From Anaeromyxobacter diazotrophicus (lineage in GTDB: Bacteria; Myxococcota; Myxococcia; Myxococcales; Anaeromyxobacteraceae), in contig NZ_BJTG01000010.1 in assembly GCF_013340205.1 (NCBI RefSeq), positions 62,001 through 126,000 of the forward strand: 64,000 nucleotides of DNA. Direction: 5' to 3'. The notes beneath the pieces were generated by a model. The model ran no database searches. It was given only the letters and a program-made list of their open reading frames with translations, and was not told the DNA's origin. This document shows positions 33,145 to 40,840 of this stretch, one piece after another (position 1 is the first letter of the stretch; every line of letters begins with the position of its first letter). The position numbers and the translations under genes are program-made.

Positions 33145-33747
33145 ATGCTCTGGCCCTCTCCACCCTGGGACGAGGTCGTCTACTGGGCGCTCGACCTCGA
33201 GACCGGCGGGCTCGACCCGCGGCGCGACCCCATCGTGGCGGTGGGGATGGTGCCGCTGCGCGAGGGCACGGTGCGGCTCGGGGAGAGCTACCAGAGCCTG
33301 GTGCGGGCGGACGGCGCGCGCGCCATCTCCGCGGCCTCGGTGACGGCCCACCAGCTCGTGCCGGGCGAGGTGCGCGAGGCGCCGCCGCTCGAGGAGGTGC
33401 TGGGCGAGATCGACCGGCGGCTCGGCGACGGGGTGCTGCTCGTCCACCAGGCGGCCATCGACGTGCGCTTCCTGCGCCGCGCGCACCGCGAGACGGGCCT
33501 CCGCTGGCCCTCGCCGGCGGTGGTGGACACGGTGGATCTCATCGTGAAGGCCGCCCGGAAGGCCCGCTTCATCGACCCCGCCGCGCAGGAGCACGAGCCC
33601 GACCTCAACCTGTGGGCGGCCCGGGCGCGCTACGGCCTGCCCGCCTACGGCGCCCACGACGCCCTCACCGACGCCATCGCCACCGCCGAGCTCTTCCTCG
33701 TGCTGCGCAGGGAGCTCGGCGCGCGGACGCTGCGCGACCTGCGCTGA
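33145..33747 (+). CDS. DEDDh 3'-5' exonuclease (DnaQ-like)
   Basis: A 200-residue exonuclease. Exo I has ALDLETGGLDP (metal-binding Asp and Glu near residues 17-19), Exo II has VHQAAIDVRFLRR, and Exo III has YGAHDALTDAIATAELF, with the His four residues before the Asp typical of DEDDh enzymes. The size fits a stand-alone DnaQ-superfamily nuclease, not a polymerase subunit fusion. Co-directional with the DUF294 protein. Confidence 0.92.
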   Translation: MLWPSPPWDEVVYWALDLETGGLDPRRDPIVAVGMVPLREGTVRLGESYQSLVRADGARAISAASVTAHQLVPGEVREAPPLEEVLGEIDRRLGDGVLLVHQAAIDVRFLRRAHRETGLRWPSPAVVDTVDLIVKAARKARFIDPAAQEHEPDLNLWAARARYGLPAYGAHDALTDAIATAELFLVLRRELGARTLRDLR

Positions 33748-33764
33748 GGGCCGCGCGGCCGCCG

Positions 33765-33845
33765 CTACGCCGGGACCGCGATCTGGAGGAGGAACCCCGC
33801 CTCGAGCGCGAAGGTCAGGATGATGATCGCGAGCGCCTTCGTCAT
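33765..33845 (-). CDS. 26-residue membrane microprotein
   Basis: A very short frame beginning MTKALAIIILTF and ending in IAVPA with a TAG stop. It is almost entirely one hydrophobic helix, with Lys at the N-terminus and a single internal Glu (Glu15). A strong GGGAGG ribosome-binding site lies at the right spacing before the ATG at 33843-33845. The gene occupies the gap after the exonuclease gene, on the opposite strand. Sequence composition and the ribosome-binding site argue that it is translated; function unknown. Confidence 0.6.
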   Translation of the reverse strand: MTKALAIIILTFALEAGFLLQIAVPA

Positions 33846-34046
33846 GGTGTGCCTCCCATTCCGTTCAGGCAGTCCTACGCACGACCCCCACGCTCATTTC
33901 AGCCCTCCGGCGCGGCCCCGTCGACCGGGGTCCGGGTGCGCCCCGGTGGGCCGCTGCGGCAAGAGGCCGCGCGCCCGACTCGGCCGTTGCCCTCCGCGCG
34001 GCCCGTCCGGCCTTGTGCCGGCCCGGCCGGCGCCCCAGGTTCGGGC

Positions 34047-34277
34047 ATGGACTCGAACGAGAAGCAGCGCCGGCGCGAGCTGGAGCTCCGCCGCGAGCAG
34101 GAGCAGAAGGATCTCGAGACCGAGCGGACGATCGGCCAGCGGCCGCTCGAGGGGTTCTCGGGCGCGCACACGAGCTGGACCGGCGATCAGGACGACCGCG
34201 CGGCGGGCGAGGTGCACGGCGACGACGAGCGCGCCGCGCGCGAGCGCTCCGAGTCGCAGATCCCGAAGCGGCCCTAG
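34047..34277 (+). CDS. small charged hypothetical protein
   Basis: A 76-residue, highly charged protein. The N-terminal half is a probable single helix rich in Arg, Gln and Glu (QRRRELELRREQEQKDLE); the second half is polar and acidic (SWTGDQDDR). No membrane segment or known domain. The ATG at 34047 has no clear ribosome-binding site. Codon bias follows the neighbours, which supports coding, but the short length keeps the call moderate. Confidence 0.55.
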   Translation: MDSNEKQRRRELELRREQEQKDLETERTIGQRPLEGFSGAHTSWTGDQDDRAAGEVHGDDERAARERSESQIPKRP

Positions 34278-34291
34278 CGCGGGCGCGCCGC

Positions 34292-35281
34292 CTAGCCGTT
34301 CTGCGACAGGATGAGGTGCACGTACTGGGCGCGCTCGAAGGCGCCCGGGTCCCGGATGACGCGCTGCGAGAGCGTCCCGCGGAAGTCGGACAGGTCGGAG
34401 AAGCCGCGCCGGTCCATCCAGTCCTCGAGGCCCTCGCGGAGCGTCGCCAGGTACGGGATGCCGTGCTTCATCAGGGCCGAGGCGAGCTGCACCACCGCCG
34501 CCCCGGCGAGGAGCTGCTTCACCACCGCGCCCGCGTCGTGGACCCCGGTGGAGGCCGCCAGGTCGGCCGGGGTCCGGCCGTAGAGGAGCGCGATCCAGCG
34601 CAAGGACGGCAGCATCTCGTGCGGCTCGCTGGGGGGCATCACGTTCTGCAGGCTCATCCGCTCCAGCGAGATGTCCGGCTGCAGGAAGCGGTTGAAGAGG
34701 ACGTAGCCCTTCGCGCCGGCGCGGTCGAGCCGGCGCACGAAGTGGGCGAGCGAGGTGAAGTAGGGCGACAGCTTCACCGAGACCGGCACCCGCACCGTCT
34801 GCACGATCGACGCGACCACCTCCTCGTAGCGCGCCTCGACCTCTCCGGCGGAGAGCTCCGGATCGGCCTGCACCGCGTAGAGGTTCACCTCCAGGGCGTC
34901 CGCGCCGGCCTCGACGACCTGCCGCGCGTAGGCGCTCCAGCTCCCGGCGGCGACGCAGTTCACGCTCCCGATGACGGGGATGCGCACCGCGCGCTTGGCG
35001 CGGGACACGAGCTGCAGGTACTCGACCGGCCCGATCCGCTGCGACGGGAAGAAGCTGCGGGTGGACTCGGCCCCGAGCCCCTCGCCCAGCGACAGCGCCT
35101 CCTGCAGCGCGGACTCGGCCGCCTCGAGCTGCTCCTCGAAGAGCGAGCGCAGCACGACCGCGCCGGCGCCGCTCTCCTCCGCCAGCTGGAAGTTCTCGAC
35201 GCGGTTCGAGAGGGAGGAGCTCGCGAGGAGGAGCGGGCTCGGCAGGGACAGGCCCAGGTACGAGGTGGTGAGGTCGGCCAT
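34292..35281 (-). CDS. dihydroorotate dehydrogenase-like flavoprotein
   Basis: A 329-residue FMN TIM-barrel protein of the dihydroorotate dehydrogenase-like family. It contains the N-terminal TTSYLGLSLPSPLLLASS, IPVIGSVNC, ADALEVNLYAV, VPVSVKLSPYFT with the FMN-contacting Lys, and the late phosphate-binding stretch AGAAVVQLAS. This subgroup is distinct from PyrD; proteins like it are often encoded near respiratory or PFOR genes, so a pyrimidine role should not be assumed. It converges with the small charged gene (14-bp gap). Confidence 0.88.
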   Translation of the reverse strand: MADLTTSYLGLSLPSPLLLASSSLSNRVENFQLAEESGAGAVVLRSLFEEQLEAAESALQEALSLGEGLGAESTRSFFPSQRIGPVEYLQLVSRAKRAVRIPVIGSVNCVAAGSWSAYARQVVEAGADALEVNLYAVQADPELSAGEVEARYEEVVASIVQTVRVPVSVKLSPYFTSLAHFVRRLDRAGAKGYVLFNRFLQPDISLERMSLQNVMPPSEPHEMLPSLRWIALLYGRTPADLAASTGVHDAGAVVKQLLAGAAVVQLASALMKHGIPYLATLREGLEDWMDRRGFSDLSDFRGTLSQRVIRDPGAFERAQYVHLILSQNG

Positions 35282-35356
35282 GCCCGGATCCTCGGCCTCC
35301 CTCCGGAGCTTGGGAAGGCCGCGCGCGGGCGCGACCCCAACGGGCCGAGGTCCCGG

Positions 35357-35542
35357 TCACTCCTTCCAGTTCATCGCCAGGAACTCGACGTCGTTCGGCG
35401 CCAGGTCGAAGCGCAGCGCCGCCTCGTCGATGAGCTTGAGGCGCGACGCGGCCGGGTCGGCCGTCCGCTGCTCCGACAGCCACCGCAGCGCGCTCTTCAG
35501 CGCGTCGCTGCCCGGCACCACTCCCCCTCGGCGCTCCGCCAT
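35357..35542 (-). CDS. small conserved-looking hypothetical protein
   Basis: A 61-residue soluble protein (starts MAERRGGVVPG, ends FLAMNWKE). It looks helical, with the phrase DEAALRFDLAPNDVEFL. A GAGGAG ribosome-binding site precedes the ATG at 35540-35542. It lies 75 bp upstream of, and co-directional with, the DHODH-like gene. Function unknown. Confidence 0.65.
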   Translation of the reverse strand: MAERRGGVVPGSDALKSALRWLSEQRTADPAASRLKLIDEAALRFDLAPNDVEFLAMNWKE

Positions 35543-35593
35543 GGCTCCTCCTCGCGCCGCGAATCTACCGGGACAGCAGCCGGGCGGCCACGC

Positions 35594-35599
35594 TAGAAG
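35594..35599 (+). promoter_or_regulatory. -10-like box of rarD
   Basis: TAGAAG ends exactly 6 nt before the rarD ATG; no ribosome-binding site. Confidence 0.4.
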
Positions 35600-35605
35600 C
35601 GGTCC

Positions 35606-36538
35606 ATGCCCTCGCCCACCCCACCGCCCGATCCCTCGCACCGCGCGCGGCGCGGCTTCGCGGCGGCGCTGGCGGCGTACGTCGCCTGGGGCCTCTTCCC
35701 GCTCTACTTCAAGTCCATCCGGAGCGTGCCGCCGCTCGAGATCCTCTCGCACCGGGTGGTGTGGTCGATGGTGCTCCTCGCCGGCCTCGTCACGTGGCAG
35801 CGGCGCTGGCGCGAGCTCGGCACCGTCTTCGCGGGCGGGCGGCTGCCCATCTACCTCGCCTCGACCACGCTCATCTCCGCCAACTGGCTCATCTACATCT
35901 GGGCGGTGAACACCGGCCACGTGCTCGAGGCGAGCCTCGGCTACTTCGTGAACCCGCTCGTCAACGTGCTGCTCGGGGTGATCTTCCTGCGCGAGCACCT
36001 CACCCGGCGCCAGGGCGCGGCGGTGGCGCTCGCGGCGGTGGGCGTGCTGGCGCTGGCGCTCCGCCTGGGCGCGTTCCCGTGGCTCTCCCTCGCGCTCGCC
36101 GCCACCTTCGGCCTCTACGGCCTCGTCCGGAAGAAGGCGCGCATCGACGCGGTCGTCGGCCTCCTCGTCGAGACCGCGCTCCTCGCGCCGCTCGCGCTCG
36201 CCTACCTCCTCGCGCTGGCGGGGCGCGGCGCCGGCGCGTTCGGGACGGGCGGCGCGGCGGTGACGTGCCTCCTCGCCGCGGCGGGCGTCGTGACGGCCGT
36301 GCCGCTCATCTGGTTCGCGATCGGGATGAAGGCGCTGCGCCTCTCCACCATGGGGCTCATCCAGTACATCACGCCGACGAGCCAGTTCCTGCTCGCGGTG
36401 GCGCTCTACCGCGAGCCGTTCACGGCGGCGCACGCCCTCGCCTTCGGCTGCATCTGGGTCTCGCTCGCGCTCTACACGTACGAGGCGCTGCGGGGGAAGC
36501 GGCCGCCGCGGGAGGAGCCGGAGCCGGCGCTCGACTGA
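35606..36538 (+). CDS. rarD: EamA-family transporter RarD
   Basis: A 310-residue inner-membrane protein with ten predicted helices in two EamA halves. The RarD signatures YVAWGLFPLYFKSI, LSHRVVWSMVLL, NWLIYIWAVNTGHVLEASLGYF and ASLGYFVNPLVNVLLG are all present. Substrate not established; RarD was named from chloramphenicol-sensitivity work and may export small metabolites. Followed by a 284-bp gap holding the promoter of the multihaem gene. Confidence 0.93.
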   Translation: MPSPTPPPDPSHRARRGFAAALAAYVAWGLFPLYFKSIRSVPPLEILSHRVVWSMVLLAGLVTWQRRWRELGTVFAGGRLPIYLASTTLISANWLIYIWAVNTGHVLEASLGYFVNPLVNVLLGVIFLREHLTRRQGAAVALAAVGVLALALRLGAFPWLSLALAATFGLYGLVRKKARIDAVVGLLVETALLAPLALAYLLALAGRGAGAFGTGGAAVTCLLAAAGVVTAVPLIWFAIGMKALRLSTMGLIQYITPTSQFLLAVALYREPFTAAHALAFGCIWVSLALYTYEALRGKRPPREEPEPALD

Positions 36539-36735
36539 GGCCGGTCGGGGCGGGGCACCGCGGCGGGTCCAGTCGCCCTCGCCCGAACGCATCACCTGAA
36601 CACGCGACAACTCTGCGGCCAACGACTGCTTATCGTCAACCCGCGCAAACGCTGCGTGTGCGTCGATGTCCGCATGTTTCCTCGGGGTTTGCAACATCGC
36701 GGAATCCGGATGCGCGTCTAGGTCGCACCTCATCG

Positions 36736-36749
36736 GGCACGTCCCTTGC
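36736..36749 (+). promoter_or_regulatory. predicted sigma-54 promoter
   Basis: GGCACGTCCCTTGC has the -24 GG and -12 GC separated by exactly 10 nt and matches the GGCACG-N4-TTGC core of sigma-54 promoters. Transcription would start near 36760, about 60 nt before the cytochrome ATG. An inverted pair GCAAAC (36645-36650) and GTTTGC (36687-36692) lies 45-90 bp upstream, where an enhancer-binding activator might sit. Confidence 0.6.
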
Positions 36750-36822
36750 CTCGGTGACAGCCTTTTGCCGGCCTTCGACGAGCCGCCCCGCGGAGCCTCG
36801 CGCGGCGGAGAGGGAGACGCCC

Positions 36823-38604
36823 ATGTTCCGCCGACCCGCCGCCGCGCTGACCGTTGCCGCCGCCGCCACCACGCTCGCGCTCGCCGGTTGCAGCGCGCCG
36901 CGCCCGGGGACCGCGGCCGCCTCCACCTCGGCCCTCGCCGACTGCACGCGCTGCCACGGCGACGCCGCGCAGGGGAACGCCGCCCCGCCGCGCTCCGTGG
37001 CCGGCCTCACCGACCCCGCGCAGCTCGGCGTGGGCGCCCACCAGGCGCACCTCGCGGGCGGCGCGCTGGCGGAGCCGGTGGCCTGCGGCGAGTGCCACGT
37101 GGTGCCGGCGACCGTGAACGAGCCCGGCCACCAGGGCAAGGAGCACGCCGCGGTCGCCTTCGGGCCGCTGGCGACCTCGCTCGGCGCCGCCGCCAGCTGG
37201 GATCGGACGAGCGCCACCTGCACCACCTACTGCCACGGCGCGACGCTCACCGGCGGCGCGAACACCGCGCCGCGCTGGACGCAGGTGGACGGGACCCAGG
37301 CCGCCTGCGGCACCTGCCACGGGGTGCCGCCGCCCGCGCCGCACGTCCAGCTCACCACCTGCGGCAACTGCCACGCGGGCTACACCCAGACCTCCGTCAA
37401 CCTCGCCACCCACCTCGACGGGCAGGTCGAGGTGAACGGCGCGGCCTGCACCTCCTGCCACGGCGGCAGCGCGAACGCCGCGCCGCCGACCGGCACGCAC
37501 GGCGAGACCGCCACCACCACCCTGGCCGTGGGCGCGCACCAGCGCCACCTCACGGGCGGCGCGCTCCGCGGCCCGCTCGGCTGCGGCGACTGCCACGTGG
37601 TGCCGGCCTCGACCACCGGCCACCCGACCGGCACCGTCAACGTCACCTTCGGCGCCCTCGCCACCACCGGCAACGCGGCCCCGACCTTCGCGCCGGCCAC
37701 CGCCACCTGCTCGGGCGTCTACTGCCACGGCGCGACGCTCAACGCCGGCGGCACGCTGCAGACGCCGGTGTGGACCCGGGTGGACGGCACGCAGGCCGCC
37801 TGCGGCACCTGCCACGCCCTGCCGCCCTCGACCGCGCAGGGCCACCCGAGCGTCGCCGGGGGCCTCACCGTCTGCGCGGGCTGCCACCCCGACACGATGA
37901 ACGCCGACGGCACCATCAACGTCGCGGGCGGCAAGCACATCGACGGCAAGCTCCAGATGACGGGCGCGAGCTGCACCTCCTGCCACGGCCAGGCCGGGCA
38001 GACGGCCTCCCCGTCGTCGCCGCTCGCCGCCGCGCCGCCGACCGACTCGACCGGGGCCGCCACCGGTCTCCGCGTCGGCGCCCACCAGAAGCACCTCCTC
38101 GGCGGGACGTACTCGAGCGGCATGGCCTGCCAGACCTGCCACGCGAACGTGGCGACCTACACCACGAGCCACGCGAACGGCGTCGCCGACGTGGGCTTCA
38201 CCGGCGCGACGCCGGCGGCCCTGCGCGCCGGGACCTACACGCCGCGCAGCGGCACCACGGCGGCGAGCTGCTCCGGGACGGCCTGCCACGCGGTGACGAG
38301 CAGCTCGGGCACGAGCTCGGGCGGGACGCTCCCGAAGCCCGCCTGGAACGGCGCGATCACGGCCTGCACCAGCTGCCACGGCCTCGCCCCGAACACGGGG
38401 CACCACCTGTCGGTCGGGGAGCACGTGAGCGCCGGCTGCGGCGCCTGCCACAGCGGGTACAGCGCGAGCGCGGTCAACAAGGCGCTGCACGTGAACGGCG
38501 TCCGCGACGTCGGCGGGAGCGGCACCAAGATCGCCACCTGGGCCAAGCCGAGCTGCACGCCGCAGTCCGGGGTGGGCTGCCACTCCGACGCGAAGACCTG
38601 GTGA
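36823..38604 (+). CDS. multihaem c-type cytochrome lipoprotein (CXXCH/CX4CH family)
   Basis: A 593-residue secreted lipoprotein; the signal peptide ends in LALAGC. I count twelve canonical CXXCH motifs. In addition there is one CX3CH (CTTYCH), two CX4CH (CSGVYCH, CSGTACH) and one CX7CH near the C-terminus, so 12 to 16 haems. Repeated modules of the form VGAHQxHL...C(G/Q)xCH and VDGTQAACGTCH match the multihaem family of Geobacter and Anaeromyxobacter with alternating C4xCH and C2xCH sites. It is probably at the outer membrane or in the periplasm for extracellular electron transfer. A GGAGAGGGAG ribosome-binding site and a sigma-54 promoter precede it. Confidence 0.92.
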   Translation: MFRRPAAALTVAAAATTLALAGCSAPRPGTAAASTSALADCTRCHGDAAQGNAAPPRSVAGLTDPAQLGVGAHQAHLAGGALAEPVACGECHVVPATVNEPGHQGKEHAAVAFGPLATSLGAAASWDRTSATCTTYCHGATLTGGANTAPRWTQVDGTQAACGTCHGVPPPAPHVQLTTCGNCHAGYTQTSVNLATHLDGQVEVNGAACTSCHGGSANAAPPTGTHGETATTTLAVGAHQRHLTGGALRGPLGCGDCHVVPASTTGHPTGTVNVTFGALATTGNAAPTFAPATATCSGVYCHGATLNAGGTLQTPVWTRVDGTQAACGTCHALPPSTAQGHPSVAGGLTVCAGCHPDTMNADGTINVAGGKHIDGKLQMTGASCTSCHGQAGQTASPSSPLAAAPPTDSTGAATGLRVGAHQKHLLGGTYSSGMACQTCHANVATYTTSHANGVADVGFTGATPAALRAGTYTPRSGTTAASCSGTACHAVTSSSGTSSGGTLPKPAWNGAITACTSCHGLAPNTGHHLSVGEHVSAGCGACHSGYSASAVNKALHVNGVRDVGGSGTKIATWAKPSCTPQSGVGCHSDAKTW

Positions 38605-38605
38605 C

Positions 38606-39133
38606 CTACCGCTCGCCCTCCGGCGTGCCGCTGTCGGGCAGCGGCTTCGGCTCGGGGGGCGAGAAGGGGATGCGCAGCTTCCCGGCGCGGTTCTCGAGGA
38701 ACAGCTCGAGGCCGCGCTCGTAGTGCAGCGCGAGCTCGTCGTACAGCGCGTCGAGCGCGGGCTGGAACGCGACCGCGGTCGGCTCGGTCAGGTCGAACTC
38801 GACGCCCGGGAAGAGCTCGAGCAGGTAGCGCTCGCCGGCGCGCTTGAAGCGCACCGCGATGCGGAGCGCGTCCTGCGGGCCGGTGTCCTCCGAGAGCCGC
38901 AGCAGGAGGCCGAGGTGCCAGTAGCTGTCCTCCTCGAGCACCAGCGCGTCCTCGACGTGCGCCACCGGCCCCGCCCCCGGGCGCTCCCAGGTGACGAGCT
39001 CGCGCGGCCAGCCGAAGCCGTCCACCAGCGCGCGCGAGAAGGCGCCCGCGAAGTAGGCGCACTGGGAGTAGTAGCCGTCGTACTTCTTGCGGGCGAGGGC
39101 GAACGCCTTGTTCACGTCCTGGAAGCGGGACAT
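38606..39133 (-). CDS. hypothetical soluble protein
   Basis: A 175-residue protein without a recognised domain. It begins MSRFQDVNKAFALARKKY, suggesting an N-terminal helix. The central section is mixed with aromatic residues (YYSQCAYFAGAFSR, EEDSYWHLGLLL), and the C-terminus is Pro-rich and acidic. No signal peptide or helix for the membrane. A GAGGAG site precedes the ATG. It converges on the multihaem cytochrome with a 1-bp gap. The leader holds a G10 run and a 7-bp palindrome. Confidence 0.78.
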   Translation of the reverse strand: MSRFQDVNKAFALARKKYDGYYSQCAYFAGAFSRALVDGFGWPRELVTWERPGAGPVAHVEDALVLEEDSYWHLGLLLRLSEDTGPQDALRIAVRFKRAGERYLLELFPGVEFDLTEPTAVAFQPALDALYDELALHYERGLELFLENRAGKLRIPFSPPEPKPLPDSGTPEGER

Positions 39134-39143
39134 CGGGCTCCTC

Positions 39144-39173
39144 GGGGGGGGGGTAGGTACGCCGGAACCTACC
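39144..39173. repeat. G10 tract next to a perfect 7-bp inverted repeat
   Basis: Ten consecutive G (39144-39153) run into GGTAGGT (39152-39158), which pairs perfectly with ACCTACC (39167-39173) over an 8-nt loop. The element lies 11-40 nt before the start of the leftward hypothetical gene. It may be an operator or leader hairpin. The homopolymer could be length-variable. Confidence 0.45.
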
Positions 39174-39219
39174 AGAACCCGCCCGCGCCCTCACGCGCTT
39201 CTCGCGGCGGCGCAGCGCA

Positions 39220-39684
39220 TCACGCCCTGCGCGCGTACCCCTCGGGATGGATGGTGAGGACCGGGCAGCCCGCCCGGCGCACCACCCGCTCGGCCACCGA
39301 TCCGAGGAGCGCGTGGCGCAGGCCGGTCCGGCCGTGCGTCCCCACCACGATGAGGTCGAAGCCGCGCTCCTGCGCCAGCTCGACCACCGAGAGCGCCGGC
39401 TCGCCGATGCCCTTCTCCACCCTCACCTTCGCCGCGCCCATCCCCTCCGCCAGCTTCTTCCACTCGGCCAGGTGCACCTCGGCCTGGTCGGAGAGGTCCT
39501 GCAGCATCTTCGGGCTCGCCACCACCGAACCCTCCGGCAGCGTGTAGCCGGGCAGCTCGTAGGCGTGGAAGAGCGTGAGCTCGCCGCCGGTGAGCCGGCA
39601 CACCTCGACCGCCGCGCGCATCGCGGCGCGCGCCGGGTCGGAGAAGTCGATCGGGCAGAGGACCTTCATCCAGGGAAACGCCAT
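39220..39684 (-). CDS. universal stress protein (UspA family)
   Basis: A 154-residue single-domain Usp protein. The beta-1 start KVLCPIDFSDPA and the ATP-binding signature GTHGRTGLRHALLGSVAE (G-2X-G-9X-G-S/T type) are present, so this is an ATP-binding class member. An AGGAGG ribosome-binding site and a TACACT -10-like hexamer lie ahead of the ATG at 39682-39684. Induced by stress or growth arrest in most bacteria; the specific trigger is unknown. Confidence 0.94.
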   Translation of the reverse strand: MAFPWMKVLCPIDFSDPARAAMRAAVEVCRLTGGELTLFHAYELPGYTLPEGSVVASPKMLQDLSDQAEVHLAEWKKLAEGMGAAKVRVEKGIGEPALSVVELAQERGFDLIVVGTHGRTGLRHALLGSVAERVVRRAGCPVLTIHPEGYARRA

Positions 39685-39766
39685 GTCGGCCTCCTGCCAG
39701 ACAGTGTAGCCCTCCCGCCCGGCGCCGGCGCGGGACGGTGGTGAAGCCCCGCCCGGGCCAGGGCCG

Positions 39767-40774
39767 TCAGCAGCCTCGCGCCAGCAGCGCGAGCAGCGCC
39801 TTCTCGGCGGCGTGGAGGCCCCGCTGGTGCGCGAGCTCCTCGACCGACCCGAAGGAGTCGGCGAGGACCTCGCCGCGCGAGAAGCCCTGGAGGACCGCCG
39901 GGTAGATGTAGGACGAGCGGCACACGGCGGGGGTGTTGCCCAGCTTCGCCGCGGTCGCCTTCACGGCGGCCACCACCATCCGCTTCCGGTCGGTGCGCCC
40001 CGGGACGACCGAGGCCGCGCCGCGCGCCAGCTCGCAGGCGCAGATGAGCGTGCCGGCCCAGGTGCGGAAGTCCTTGGCGGTGAACGGGCCGCCCATCTGC
40101 TCGCGCAGGTACGCGTTGATGTGGCGCCGGCGAACGTCGACCACCGTGCCGTCGTCCGCGACGAACTTGAGGAGCTCGCGGCCGGGCGCGGCGAGGAGCT
40201 GGCGGACGAGGCGCGCCACGCGCGCGTCCTTCACCTCGCGCACCTGCCGCTTCCCGGACTTCCCGGGGTAGTCGAAGCGGACGGTGTCGCCCTCGACCTG
40301 GACGTGGCGCGTCCTCAGCGTCGCGACGCCGTAGCTCCGGTTCTTCCGGGCGTACTGCTGCGAGCCGGCGCGCATGAACGCGGTCGCGAGCAGGTGGACG
40401 GCCAGCGCGAGCACCCTCTCGCGCGGCAGCCCCCGCCGGCGGAGGTCGCGGTCCACCGCCGCGCGGAGCGCCGGCAGCGCCGCCGCGAAGCGCACCAGCC
40501 GGCGGTACTTCGCGCTCTCCTGCCGGCGCCGGTAGCTCGCGTGATAGCGGTACTGCCAGCGCCCGGCCCGGTCGCGCCCCACCGCCTGCAGCTTCTTGCC
40601 GGGGTGGGGGCTCACGTACACGTCCGACCACGCCGGCGGCAGCTTGAGGTCGTGGAGGCGCCGGCGCGCGCCGTTCCGGACCGGCTTGCCGCCCGGCGCG
40701 ACGAACCGGAAGCCGCTCCGCGGCGTGCCGACCCGGCGGATCCCGTGCCGCTGCAGGTGTTCGAGCTGGGTCAT
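39767..40774 (-). CDS. DNA topoisomerase IB (poxvirus/eukaryote type)
   Basis: A 335-residue topoisomerase IB that relaxes supercoils through a 3'-phosphotyrosine. The N-terminal beta domain (residues 1-85) includes KLPPAWSDVYVSP, typical of bacterial TopIB. The catalytic domain shows RAGSQQYARKNRSYGVATLR with the catalytic Arg, FTAKDFRTWAGT, and the active-site Tyr in CRSSYIYPAVL. TopIB is scattered among bacteria and usually an accessory enzyme. The ATG at 40772-40774 follows a short AGG. Confidence 0.94.
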   Translation of the reverse strand: MTQLEHLQRHGIRRVGTPRSGFRFVAPGGKPVRNGARRRLHDLKLPPAWSDVYVSPHPGKKLQAVGRDRAGRWQYRYHASYRRRQESAKYRRLVRFAAALPALRAAVDRDLRRRGLPRERVLALAVHLLATAFMRAGSQQYARKNRSYGVATLRTRHVQVEGDTVRFDYPGKSGKRQVREVKDARVARLVRQLLAAPGRELLKFVADDGTVVDVRRRHINAYLREQMGGPFTAKDFRTWAGTLICACELARGAASVVPGRTDRKRMVVAAVKATAAKLGNTPAVCRSSYIYPAVLQGFSRGEVLADSFGSVEELAHQRGLHAAEKALLALLARGC

Positions 40775-40828
40775 CCTGGGATGGGAATGGGCACCGCGGA
40801 GGCGCCGGACAAGTGCCGGCCAGCCGGT

Positions 40829-40834
40829 TAAGAG
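40829..40834 (+). promoter_or_regulatory. -10-like box of the tyrosine-catabolism operon
   Basis: TAAGAG ends exactly 6 nt before the ATG of the first gene; no ribosome-binding site. Confidence 0.35.
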
Positions 40835-40840
40835 CACCGG

